From positions 1 to 64,000 of the forward strand of contig JAEUJZ010000180.1 of NCBI GenBank assembly GCA_016794505.1: a DNA stretch of 64,000 nt, written 5' to 3'. The notes under the pieces were generated by a model. The model did no database searches. It had not been told where the DNA came from and saw only the letters and a list, made by a program, of their open reading frames with translations. Shown here one piece after another: positions 49,401-58,200 of this stretch; the stretch's first letter is position 1; every line of letters begins with the position of its first letter. The position numbers and the translations under genes were made by a program. This DNA is from Myxococcales bacterium (GTDB lineage: Bacteria > Myxococcota_A > Polyangia > Palsa-1104 > JAEUJZ01).

Positions 49401-50415
49401 GCAGGTAGTAGGGCGTGCCGAGGAGCTCCCAGGCCTGAGTGCGGGCATGCGCGGTGATCGTTGTGTCGGGTTCGGCCAAGGCGGCGGGGTCGTCCGCGGC
49501 TGCTGCGGACTCGGTGCCGTGGGTTGTCGCCGTCTGAGCCAAGGGATCGACGGAGGACTCTGCGCTTGCTGCGTGTGGGCCCAGCGATGAAGCCGCAGCG
49601 ACAGTGGCGTCGACCTGAGCGCCTGTCGATGGCGAGCGCGGATCGGCCTTGTGAACGCCGTCGGGCGCGGCTGCAGAGGAGGGCCGTGCTGTGTCCGGCG
49701 CCTCGGTGGGCTTTGCCGTGCGAGCCTCAGCCAGCGCGTGCGCTTGCTGCCCCAGCGGTGCTTTGGCGATTCCAAAGTCGACGATCTTGACGAAGTCCGG
49801 CCGCCCCTCTTCCTGCAACAAAAAGACATTGTCGGGCTTCAGGTCGCGGTGGACGACTTGCTTTTTGTGGACGGCGTGCAGGCCGTGGGCGATCTGGATG
49901 GCGATGCGGCAGGCGCGCTCGTAGGGTATGGGGCCTTGCTTGATGAGGTTGGCGAGCGTGCTGCCTTCGAGAAACTCCATGACCAGGTAGGGCTGTCCCT
50001 CGGGAAGCAAGCCATAGTCGACGATGGCCACGGTGTTGGGATGGCGGATGCGGGAAGCGATACGCGCTTCTTGCAGGAAGCGGGCGCGCTCTTGTTCGCG
50101 CTGCGGGTGCAGCAGCACCTTGACCGCAAACGGACTGCCAAGCTGCACGTGCTGCGCGCGATAGACGGCGCCCATACCACCCCGGCCGATGCGCTTCACG
50201 ATCTGATAGCGGCCGTCGATGACGCGGCCGAGCATGGGGTCCACAGTCGGCGTCCGCTTGCGGGGAGTCGCTGATGCGGCTGCGGACTCAGCGACGCTGA
50301 GCTCGACACGGGGGCAGGTGTGCTCGTCGGGTTCAGCGGTCCGCAGCTGACCGCAGCGCGGACAACTAGACGGTGGCCGACCTGCGGCGGATGCGTTGCG
50401 TTCCCCCGACATCAT
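46486..50415 (-). CDS. Giant Ser/Thr kinase with zinc ribbon, HEAT-repeat and TPR regions
   Basis: A 1309-residue protein; GAGGCGTA precedes the ATG at 50415. Residues 18-35 form a zinc-ribbon-like knot (SCPRCGQ..DEHTCP). The kinase lies at about 65-415 (GRGGMG, AVKV, VVHRDLKPDNVF, VDFGIAK, YYLPPEQ) with a low-complexity insertion of about 110 residues between DFG and PPE. A hydrophobic helix is near 447-465. About residues 475-1090 are HEAT/PBS-lyase-like repeats (VAEALGKLGDPQAIPKLRSLL; LSAIAALGYSPQAESLELL; VRREAVRALAQRRSEASL). The C-terminus has an acidic/Thr-rich linker, a TPR-like pair and an SH3-like end (VVYWLAPGKGTVRVGSTQEEV). It heads an operon with the PEGA and glycine-rich proteins. 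Catalytic residues are intact. Confidence 0.9.
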   Translation of the reverse strand: MMSGERNASAAGRPPSSCPRCGQLRTAEPDEHTCPRVELSVAESAAASATPRKRTPTVDPMLGRVIDGRYQIVKRIGRGGMGAVYRAQHVQLGSPFAVKVLLHPQREQERARFLQEARIASRIRHPNTVAIVDYGLLPEGQPYLVMEFLEGSTLANLIKQGPIPYERACRIAIQIAHGLHAVHKKQVVHRDLKPDNVFLLQEEGRPDFVKIVDFGIAKAPLGQQAHALAEARTAKPTEAPDTARPSSAAAPDGVHKADPRSPSTGAQVDATVAAASSLGPHAASAESSVDPLAQTATTHGTESAAAADDPAALAEPDTTITAHARTQAWELLGTPYYLPPEQAKGEAVDGRADQYSLGCILFEMLTGHVPFQAETLPDLLRLHLFAPPPPLQVPAPFPSPPSSLPSIIHRMLAKEPVLRFGGMGDVVEVLEGVLGSRTGRRGVWGIGLGALVLAGGLGVLQPFRARVTSPATAPTREELREARRHALQVLANDLKQGSDAARRAAVQAAGWSRTTPLRVELEALLDPGNAALTTQVAEALGKLGDPQAIPKLRSLLAHEAPSADLRRARLAVARALVTLGAKEGHDVLQDALRLPLDPSASPQSADRRNERIAAALLLCDTDDETAQTVLAQILAEPSTHAATTLEILACQGQRQQGIAARQALQRLWHTSQGQDRLHVALRLAALGDPEARRYLREKLTDRSATSATGTPEALLAARALAAADEPDVLHLVRRTLQRGGIDATARTLASEALGLCGELADLRALKQQLDLFDSPPVRQTTAAAILLLSALDPGDLDEASLKWARAALGDSDLSARLSAIAALGYSPQAESLELLSLALRDASPAVRREAVRALAQRRSEASLRLMQRALHDADADVRSTALLAIVGVLRSLGPDGMGSLVAEALGWIAQSMQDSPDWLRDIARLALGDTTQQNERPNLQAIADPAAQRWLIELGLLPREKLIQLCTSQDAMLRLAAARALLFETTQAAHDAIEQAIAGLRAQGGRFALDAAGLQLAIRDAEPPRTELLIAARSADSEIRRHVLDVMAWLPTSAHEHSQRVLRVLLQDRVPGIRAYAAALLNQGRGPGIARTEPAPPQPAEPTEPTERGRIAGARPDGGSEMDAGPAAENDSTRIGTTTTNEDTAASDQRQRDERLAQARALFAQATRAGQDSDGARLYKLLLRARALCATAGLRSHPDCIEISAGATYKLASQFERDARFTEAMNEYQALLSSSGKSPSAVEYRREAQRAAVRMGLRLGRVVVHTQSGGRCREVVYWLAPGKGTVRVGSTQEEVSVRAGDVLHRGTCP

Positions 50416-50818
50416 TACGCCTCGCTGATAACTCCCCGAATTATACAAAGAATGCCACCCGGCGTGGTTGGTCGATGGCCGAAAAATAAACATATGTTTC
50501 ACGGGCTCATGGCTTTCCCTAGGTTGGGATTATTGCCTTATATTTGCCAGGTGTGAAGCTATTTTGCGAGAATTTATATATCAATTATTATTTGCGTATA
50601 ATCAATGATGAACTTTGTATTTTGTAATCATTTTTATGATATTAATTCGAGAGGCTGAAGTTTAATTCTTATTGATTTGGTGATTTTCCGTGAGTAATGC
50701 TCTCTGCCTCCGGGGTGCGGGTCCAAAACTGGTGCAGCGCATGTCGGTTAATGAACACCCGCTTGCGATGGGTTCCCATCGATGCTGGTAGCGCGCAATC
50801 ACCGCAAAAGGGGGCAAC
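50416..50818. other. 403-bp divergent, strongly AT-rich intergenic region
   Basis: Between the kinase gene (leftward) and the LysR gene (rightward). From about 50500 to 50690 the DNA is largely A and T (for example TTATATATCAATTATTATTT), in sharp contrast to the surrounding high-GC sequence. It should hold both promoters and may be bound by nucleoid proteins. I see no ORF with conserved features in it. Confidence 0.7.
50766..50781. promoter_or_regulatory. Inverted repeat CGATGGG-TT-CCCATCG upstream of the LysR gene
   Basis: A perfect 7-bp dyad with a two-base spacer, ending 37 bases before the LysR start. Its position suits an operator for autoregulation or for the divergent kinase operon. 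LysR sites usually show T-N11-A; this dyad is shorter, so another regulator is possible. Confidence 0.4.
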
Positions 50819-51739
50819 ATGTCCACGATCGGAAGTAATTGGCTAAACTATCATCATCTTTATTATTTTTGGCGCGTTGCTCGCGAAGGAAGCTTATCGC
50901 GAGCGGCTGAGCAGCTTCGTCTGTCTCACTCCACGCTCAGTACGCAGATACGAGCGCTAGAAGAAAGCTTGCAAGGAGAGCTGTTCCTGCGCAGTGGCCG
51001 CGCGTTGTCGCTGACGGTCCTGGGCCGCGACATCCTGCAGTACGCGGACGAGATTTTTCGCCTGGGTAACGAGCTATCTGAGACGGTGACCGGCAAGAGC
51101 GCCGCCAGCCGTCGCTGCCTGCGAATCGGCATCGTCTGCGGCATCCCCAGTGTCCTGGTATATCGCCTGGCCGAGCCAGTGCTTGGGCAGAGCGAGCAGG
51201 GGCCGCTGCACGTACAGCAGGGGCGGCTCGACGAGCTTCTGGATCACATGGCAGCGGGCCACTTGCATCTGATTCTTTCCGAGCAGGCACCGCCGCAGGG
51301 GCTGTCGCTGCATGTCTACAGCCATACGGTCGGCGAGTCGACGATCAGCCTGTACGGCACGCCTGCCGTGGCGCAGCAGTACAAAGCGGACTTCCCGCGT
51401 TCGTTGGCGGGGGCGCCACTTCTTTTGCCGGGGCGGGGCACCAGCCTGCGGCGGCGTGTCGACGAGTGGCTGGCCACCCAAGAGATCGCGGTGCGAGTGG
51501 TGGCGGAGCTCGATGATAGCGAGGCGCTGCGGACGTTCGCGGCACAGGGGCATGGACTGTTCCCGGTGCATACGGCGCTGGCCTGGGACTTGGAAGATCG
51601 CCTGCGGCTTCATCGCGTCGGCGAGCTGGCGGGGGTACACGAGCGCTTCTATTTGCTCTCGCCGCTGCGCCGCAGCCATCGCACAGACGTGCAGAAGATC
51701 GTCTTGCACGCGCGGCAACGACTGCTGAGCAGCGGCTAG
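50819..51739 (+). CDS. LysR-family transcriptional regulator (NhaR-like)
   Basis: A 306-residue LysR regulator; GGGGG precedes the ATG. Residues 1-70 are the winged helix-turn-helix: LNYHHLYYFWRVAREGSLSRAAEQLRLSHSTLSTQIRALEESLQGELFLRSGRALSLT. The opening LNYHHLYYFW is characteristic of the NhaR subgroup. The substrate-binding domain follows (LRIGIVCGIPSVLVYRLAEPV; HLILSEQAPPQGL; APLLLPGRGTSLRRRVDEWL). NhaR in E. coli senses sodium and controls a Na/H antiporter, but no antiporter gene is adjacent here. The divergent neighbour is the kinase/HEAT operon, a possible target across the AT-rich gap. Confidence 0.92.
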   Translation: MSTIGSNWLNYHHLYYFWRVAREGSLSRAAEQLRLSHSTLSTQIRALEESLQGELFLRSGRALSLTVLGRDILQYADEIFRLGNELSETVTGKSAASRRCLRIGIVCGIPSVLVYRLAEPVLGQSEQGPLHVQQGRLDELLDHMAAGHLHLILSEQAPPQGLSLHVYSHTVGESTISLYGTPAVAQQYKADFPRSLAGAPLLLPGRGTSLRRRVDEWLATQEIAVRVVAELDDSEALRTFAAQGHGLFPVHTALAWDLEDRLRLHRVGELAGVHERFYLLSPLRRSHRTDVQKIVLHARQRLLSSG

Positions 51740-51786
51740 ACGACGGCGCGGGCGTTCGTGCGGCTGGCGGACTTGGTCACCGCGCG

Positions 51787-53961
51787 TCAGGGGCCTGGGC
51801 TGGCGTCGGGCGGGTTCTTCCAGGCCTCAAGCGCCTGGCGGACTTTTTCGGCGCGCGAGTCGCCGAGCGCTTCGCGAAGGCGCAGTGCTTGTTCGGCCGA
51901 TGCGATCGCCTCGCTGCGTCGGCCGAGCCCTTCGAGTGCCAGCGCTCGATTCCATGCCGAGTTGGCTTCGCCACGACGATCTCCGACGCTGCGAGCGATG
52001 ACGATGTGCTGGTCATAGCAGGAAATGGCGCGCTGCGGCTGTCCCGATGCGCGAAGGGCGAGGCCCAGGTTGCCAAGCGCTCGGCCTTCGGCGCGCTGAT
52101 CACCGAGCTTCTGCGCGACGGACAGATCCTGCTCGAACGCCGCGATGGCCTGCGCTGGCTGCGCGATATCCAAATAGGCGATGCCCAAGTTGGCCAGCAT
52201 GGCACTCTCGGCGCGACGATCTTGCAGCGTACGCGCTAGGGCCAAACCGGGCTCAAGATAGCCAATGGCGCGGGCCGCTTGGCCCTGCTCGACGCAAACA
52301 AAGCCCAAGCTCGATAGCGCACGCAGCTCGCACGGGCGATCGCTTGTGCTGCGGGCCACGCTGACGCACTGCTCGTATGCGTCGAGAGCGCGCGGCACCA
52401 GCCCTTGATCGCGCAGCGCATGACCCGACTGCAGAAGCAGCGGTGCTTCGGACTCGCGATCGGCGATGCGGTGGGTCGCCTGCAGCGCGCCTTCAAACCA
52501 GCGCTGTCGCGCCTTGGCGGCCATGCGCAGAGCGAGCAAGCTGCCACCTGCCTTGGCCAAGGCCACATAGCGACGCGGGATGTCGTCTTCACTGCGCTCG
52601 CCGTTCGGCTTAATGGGGCTGGGCGTGTGGCTTGGGCGGTCATGCAGGCCGGTGGTCACCCAGGCCTGTGCTGCGTCGATGTGTGGGCGAAGGCGATCGA
52701 AGTGAACCAGTGCTTCGGTAAGCGCGTCGCTGCCGTGCCGCGAGCGCTGGTCAAGCTGATGCAGCAGCGCCGTGATGTGTGCGGCATGAAGTTCGCGGAC
52801 TTCACGGTCGTGCCCTGGCTCGCCCTGGCTTTGCGCGTAGACGCGCACGAGATCGTGCATGCGATACAGGCCAGCCTTGGCATCGAGGTCGAGCAGAGCG
52901 CTGCGCGACAGGCGACGCAAGACATCGGACAAGGCCGAGGCGTGCGAGGGCAGGGCCGCGATCGCCTGCAGCGTATCGGCATCGCAGGCCAGCGGCAGGA
53001 CCGCCATGCGGCAGAGCAGCCTGCGGCTCCACGGATCGACGCTGCGGAAGCCCACACCGATCGCTGCCAGAAGATCGTGAATCATGCCTTCCGCCGGTCG
53101 CAGCATTTCCAACCTGGCTCGCTCTTGCACAAGCTGCTGTGTGACGTCGGGGATCTGCCGCGTTGAATCTTCGCGCAGCAGCTGACCCACGATCTGCAAG
53201 GCGAGTGGCGCGTGGGCGCAGCGCGTGGCCAGCTCGGCGGCTTGGCTGCTGGAAATGCGTGGGCACAGGCTGCGCAGAAGCAGGGCGGAATCGGTGGCGG
53301 ACAGACCGTCGAGATCCATGGCATAGCCGCTGGCACTGCCGAGCTGATGCATGGGAATTCGACTGCGGCTGGTGACCAAGAGCGCGCAGCCTGGCGGCGG
53401 CAATAGCGCACGAATGCAGGCTGCATCTTTCGCGTCATCCGCGACGATCAGCGCACGCAAGCCCGAGAGCTTGTGACGATACAGAGAGACCAGAGCTTCT
53501 GGTTCGCTGGGCAGCGACGCCAGCGGCCCCATCAGAAAACGCAGGACGCGCTCCAATGCTTGCTCGGGTCGCATGGGCGTCTCGGACTGACCGCGCAGAT
53601 CGAGCCATAGCTGCACGGGGAGCACGCCCTGAAGCTCGGCGGCGGCCTTGCATGCCAGCTCGCTTTTGCCAAGGCCTGGCAGGCTGCGCACCGACGAGAT
53701 CAGCACCACCGGACCGGATGCAACACGCAGGCTGCGCAGTACCCGCTCAAGCTCGGACGTGCGGCCCATGAAGGACGGCGTGGGGTCGCGCACCAAGCGC
53801 GTCGTAAAGGCCCGTGGGGCACTGGTCGCGCTGGCCGCGCTGCGATCGTGGCCTAGGCCGGGATCCTCGCTGCGTTCGCTGGCTCTAGGGCGCTCGCTAT
53901 CCAGCGCAGTGTCTAGGGCCACAAGCCCGGTCAAGCCGGTGTGCCGTCGCGTCTCTGCCAC
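51787..53961 (-). CDS. NB-ARC (STAND) ATPase with C-terminal TPR repeats
   Basis: A 724-residue soluble protein. After a polar N-terminus and the FMGRTSELERVLRSL entry motif, the P-loop is SLPGLGKS (Lys99), Walker B is ALIVADDAKD near 171, and the sensor is LLVTSRSRI near 195. LATRCAHAPLALQIVGQLL matches the GLPLA helix of NB-ARC proteins. A winged-helix part follows (RRLLCRMAVLP; MHDLVRVYA). From about residue 490 there are six TPRs (ALDAYEQCVSVARSTSD; RAIGYLEPGLALARTLQD; AMLANLGIAYLDIAQPAQAIAAFEQDL). No effector domain is evident at the N-terminus. STAND proteins act as inducible switches in regulation, defence or cell death; which applies here is unknown. Convergent with the LysR gene. Confidence 0.87.
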   Translation of the reverse strand: MAETRRHTGLTGLVALDTALDSERPRASERSEDPGLGHDRSAASATSAPRAFTTRLVRDPTPSFMGRTSELERVLRSLRVASGPVVLISSVRSLPGLGKSELACKAAAELQGVLPVQLWLDLRGQSETPMRPEQALERVLRFLMGPLASLPSEPEALVSLYRHKLSGLRALIVADDAKDAACIRALLPPPGCALLVTSRSRIPMHQLGSASGYAMDLDGLSATDSALLLRSLCPRISSSQAAELATRCAHAPLALQIVGQLLREDSTRQIPDVTQQLVQERARLEMLRPAEGMIHDLLAAIGVGFRSVDPWSRRLLCRMAVLPLACDADTLQAIAALPSHASALSDVLRRLSRSALLDLDAKAGLYRMHDLVRVYAQSQGEPGHDREVRELHAAHITALLHQLDQRSRHGSDALTEALVHFDRLRPHIDAAQAWVTTGLHDRPSHTPSPIKPNGERSEDDIPRRYVALAKAGGSLLALRMAAKARQRWFEGALQATHRIADRESEAPLLLQSGHALRDQGLVPRALDAYEQCVSVARSTSDRPCELRALSSLGFVCVEQGQAARAIGYLEPGLALARTLQDRRAESAMLANLGIAYLDIAQPAQAIAAFEQDLSVAQKLGDQRAEGRALGNLGLALRASGQPQRAISCYDQHIVIARSVGDRRGEANSAWNRALALEGLGRRSEAIASAEQALRLREALGDSRAEKVRQALEAWKNPPDASPGP

Positions 53962-54059
53962 GCCCCGAGCGTAACATGTTCAATGCATCAGCTTCTTTGG
54001 CGGCCCGTCCGCAGATCGACAAGGCCCATCGCCGGGTGGCCGGTGATACGGTTAATGAC

Positions 54060-55202
54060 ATGTGGCAATCCAACGTGGCATTGGCATCGTCCGCTCTGCT
54101 TCTGTGTCTGGGAGGATCGGCTGGCTGTGGCAGTCCGCCCGCTAGCCCGATGGGTCAGTCCTTGACCCGCTTCCCCGAGGATGCGTTCCCGATACCGGTC
54201 GACAACCAACCGACGCCGGCTCGCGTCGAGCTAGGGCGCCTGCTGTTCTTTGACCCCGTCCTGTCTGCGAATCGCAAGGTGGCCTGCGCAAGCTGCCATC
54301 TGCCCGAGCGCGCGTTGGCGGATGCGCGCCACGTCGGCGCGGCTCTGGCCATCGAAAGCGGTGGCGTGTTGCCACGCTCGACACCGACGATCTTTAACGT
54401 CCGTTTTCAGCACAGCCAGTTCTGGGACGGACGGGCTGACAGTCTAGAGTCCCTGGCGCTGATGCCCGTCGAAAACGAGCTTGAGATGGGCTCGTCCCGC
54501 GACAAGGCGGTGCGCGACGTGGCGGCCGTGCCCCAGTACCAGACCTTGTTTCGCGAGGCGTACGGGGGCGAGGTGGACGAGAACTCGCTGCGCCGGGCGA
54601 TCGCCGCATTCTTGCGCACGGTGACCGCCAACCAAGCGCCCGTCGACAAATACCTGGCGGGCAACGAACAAGCGCTGTCGGCTGATGCGGCGTCGGGGTT
54701 CGCCCTGTTTTTCGGCAAGGCGCGCTGCAGCCGCTGCCACTATCTGCCGCTGTTCGCGGGCACCGAGGGACCTGCATTCGTCGCGACAGAGTTCCGCATC
54801 ACGGGCGTTCCCGAGCGAGGCAAGAGCGAGCTAACACGCGACATCGGTCGGGCCGGTGTGCTGGGTCTGCCGGAACAAGACGCGGCAGAGCTTCGCCATG
54901 CTTTCAAAGCGCCGACGCTGCGCAACATCGACAAGACCGCGCCCTATATGCACAACGGCGCCTTCGATACCTTGGAACAAGTGCTCGACTTTTACGATCG
55001 CGGGCCCGAGTCGCGAGGGTACAGCGTGCCCAACCTCGACTTTGTCATGCAGCCGGGACCGCTGCGCCTAAGCAGCGACGAAAAACGGCAGCTTTTGGCG
55101 TTCCTGCGCGAGGGGCTTACCGATGTCAGTGGCCTGCCGGGTGTGCCAGCCAGCGTGCCGAGCGGCCTGGTGCCCGGTGGAACGCCGCCGCCGTTGGATT
55201 AA
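54060..55202 (+). CDS. Di-haem cytochrome c peroxidase (MauG/CcpA family) lipoprotein
   Basis: A 380-residue protein. The ATG at 54060 gives signal peptide MWQSNVALASSALLLCLGGSAGC with a lipobox (SAGC); an earlier ATG at 53976 is possible. Two haem-binding motifs: CASCH (Cys76, Cys79, His80) and CSRCH (about Cys223, Cys226, His227). Other family features are GRLLFFDPVLSANRKVACASCH, TPTIFNVRFQHSQFWDGRADSLE, MPVENELEMG, FKAPTLRNIDKTAPYMHNGAFDTLEQVLDFYD and the Pro-rich C-terminal tail. Members reduce hydrogen peroxide in the periplasm or oxidise protein residues (MauG). Convergent with the large TPR gene and separated from it by 51 bases. Confidence 0.93.
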   Translation: MWQSNVALASSALLLCLGGSAGCGSPPASPMGQSLTRFPEDAFPIPVDNQPTPARVELGRLLFFDPVLSANRKVACASCHLPERALADARHVGAALAIESGGVLPRSTPTIFNVRFQHSQFWDGRADSLESLALMPVENELEMGSSRDKAVRDVAAVPQYQTLFREAYGGEVDENSLRRAIAAFLRTVTANQAPVDKYLAGNEQALSADAASGFALFFGKARCSRCHYLPLFAGTEGPAFVATEFRITGVPERGKSELTRDIGRAGVLGLPEQDAAELRHAFKAPTLRNIDKTAPYMHNGAFDTLEQVLDFYDRGPESRGYSVPNLDFVMQPGPLRLSSDEKRQLLAFLREGLTDVSGLPGVPASVPSGLVPGGTPPPLD

Positions 55203-55211
55203 TTCATGAAT

Positions 55212-55231
55212 TGGCGAATAAAATATCGCCA
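55212..55231. terminator. Candidate hairpin terminator between convergent genes
   Basis: TGGCGA at 55212-55217 pairs with TCGCCA at 55226-55231, loop ATAAAATA, inside an AT-rich 51-base gap between the peroxidase and TPR genes. A palindrome ATTCATGAAT lies just before it. Probably acts in both directions. Confidence 0.45.
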
Positions 55232-55253
55232 TAAAAACTATTTGATTGATTTC

Positions 55254-58200
55254 TTAGCGGGGAGGCAAGGCAGGGCTGCCAGACAGGCGCTCTAGCATCT
55301 TCTGGCAGTGCTGGCGCAGCGCTGCCTCTTCGCCAATGCTCGTTGGTGGGACGGTCTGCAGCGAGGCCACCAGAGCCGTCAGGCCCAGGCGCGCCGCTAG
55401 GAAGTTGCCGGTGGCCGCGAGGATCTCGCACTCGGCCAAGCGCACGTCGACATCGCTACGCCAGGGCTGCGGCAGGCGCTGCAGTACGGCTCGGCTTTGC
55501 ATCGCGGCCGCCGCACGCTCGCCGGGCAGCGCGGCGCACAGCATGGCGCGGATCAGCAGCGCTGGCAGCGCCGGACGCTTGAGCTGGGCCAGATCCGGCA
55601 AAAGTGGCTTCAGCAAGCTCTGGGCTTCGCCGCAGCGATCGAGCGCCAGCAGCGCACGGGCTCGTTCGACCAGCAAGGCCTCGTCGTACTTGCCGGTGAC
55701 TTCGCCGCGGCTGCGCTTCACGTTGGACAGCGTGTTGAGCGCTGGCTCGGCGGCTCCGTTTAGCCGCTCGGCGCGGGCTGCAGCGATGAACAGCTCGGCG
55801 TCTTGCTCTTCTTTGAGCAGCTCTTGGTACAGGGCATGGGCTTTTGCATAGTCGCCGCGCTGTGTCAGCAGGCCGGCTAGCTCGCGCCTCGCACCCATGT
55901 GGCGATCGTCGGTGCGCAGGGCGGCGCTGAGCTGCTGCTCGGCCTGTCCCCACTCTTGCATCTCGCGCAGCAAGCGACCCAGAAGCAGCCGTGCTTCGAT
56001 TCGCTCGGGTGCTCGCGTGACCACCGCTTCTAGAATCGCGCGAGCCTCGGGCTGCTCGGCCGGCCGGACCGACAGCAGCACTTCTGCCCACAGGATCTGT
56101 GTGTCGAGCTGCTCGTCGCGCAGGGCAGGATTGCCGGTGCTGTCTACCCCCGACATCTGACGGAAGAGCGGTTCGAGCGTGCGACGAGCATTTGCGGGTT
56201 CGCCCAGGATGAGCGAGACGCGGGCCAGCACCCGTTGGGCGCCCGCATGGACGCGTGGAGACTGGCTGCTGGTCGCGACGAGCTTGCGGGCCTGCTTCTG
56301 TGCTTCCAGCGTGTCGTTTTGCGACAGCAGCACCCGCGCCTTGAGCAGCGTGGCTTCGCCATCTTCACCGGCTGCTGCGCTAGAGGACAAAAGCGGCTCC
56401 AGTGTCCGCAGCGCTTCCGAGCCTTGGTTCAGACGCAGCTGCGCGTCCGCTTGCAGGAGCCGCGTTCGTCGCCGAGTCGCCACGCGCGCGAGGGTCTCTT
56501 GGCACTGCTGCTGTGCCAGACGCGCATCGCCGGTACGCAGCCACGCCGAGGCCAAGCGATCGCTGACGGCTGCGTTGTCGTTGCCAAAGATCGCGCGGGC
56601 TCGCTCTAGTGCGGCTCGCGCATCGCCACGGGCTGCCGGATCGGTGTCCAGGCTTAGCTCGCCCAAAAGAAGCGCGGCGCGTGCTCGGTCTCCTCGACCG
56701 CAGGGATCAGATCCAGTGCGCGGCAGCGTCGACCACTCTTGCAGAGTCTGCAGGGCTTGACGCTGCGCCGCTGCACCGGCTTGGCGTGCCTTGAGCGCAG
56801 CCAGGTCGACGAGCACGCCGCAGTGATCCGGCTGTTCTTTTTCTGCCGCGGCAAGCTGCGCCAGCGCGTCATCGGCTCGGCCGCGTGCAAGCAAGAGCTC
56901 TGCAAGCCGCCGTCGCCACAGCGGCAGTGGGCTCTTGCTCACTGCATCGGTCAGCGAGGCCAAGGCTTCGTCCTCACGGCCCGAGAGCAGCGCAACCTGG
57001 CTGGCTACATAGGCGCGCCAGCCCAGCGGCAGAGGGGCTAGCTCACTGTGCTGATCGGCCTCGGGTGGCATTCCCTGCAGTCGCTCCCAGGCCCGCTCGG
57101 CGGCTTTTAGGTCGCTGACGGCCAATGCCGCCAGCACCTGCGCCGAGTATGCAGCCGCGGTGGTTTCCCCTTGGGCTTGGCGCGCTGCAGCCTGCGTTTC
57201 CGATGCCCACGTGACCGTGCTTGGCGCGCTGGTCTTCGTTGCTGCTGAATCACTCGTCTTGGCTGCTTCGATGGGCTTGCCAGCCTCGGTACTTGCCTGT
57301 GGATCAAGAGAGGCTTGCGGCTGGCTTGTGGTGCCATCTGTCGAGGCCTGCACGCCTTCGATGCGCTCGGCTCCACCCAGCTCGTACTGTGCTTCGCTCA
57401 GCACCAGCGCTCTGGCTGCGAGTGCCGTACCGTCTGTGGGACGCTTACTAAGCAGGCGCCGCAGCTTGGCTTCGGCAGCGGCAAAGTCGGCGATCCGACC
57501 GCGTCGGTGGGCTTCGTTGACAGCGTCGCGAGACTGTGTCGCTAGCTCGGCCTGCCGCTGCCGCTCTACGAGCCACGTTCCGACGGCCCAGCCACTGCCA
57601 CCAATCATCAGACCCAGGAACAGTCCAGCCCACAGGCGAGCCCGACCTCGGCCTGCGCCGCCCGGCTGCGTCGGAGCTTCCTGCGCACGCGGTGACTCGG
57701 AGCTGCTTTTCTTGCGATCCTGGGCGAACAGCGGGCGGACTGCCGTCTCATCCGCCGGGATTTCCATAAGCTGTGTCCGTTGCACGCCCAGCGACGGCTC
57801 ATCACGCATCACCAGCGTCGAGTCGGGGCGCACTGCTGGCTTGGTGCTTTGAACTTGCGTGGTATCTGGGCCGGTGGCGCGCTGCGGGCGCACTTGCGGC
57901 AAGGGCTGGGTCTTGGTCCCCGTCAGCACGTCTTTCTGTCGCGTCGCCTGTCGGGCCAGCTCTTCGGCAATCGAGCTCTCGGGCTCGCCTCCCTCGGGCA
58001 CTGGGACGAACTGCGTGGCGTCGTTGCCCAGGCTGCGCCGCGACGGAGCCTCGACTGCCGCGGATGGCTCCCCGCTTTCGAGCTCAATCGTCGCCGTCGG
58101 CATCTGCTTGGCGGGACGGATGGCCGTCTGTTCCCCCGACGGTGCATCCGGTGAAGCAACCGCTGCAACAAGGGGCTGTGTCAGCGCTGGATCCGGTTTC

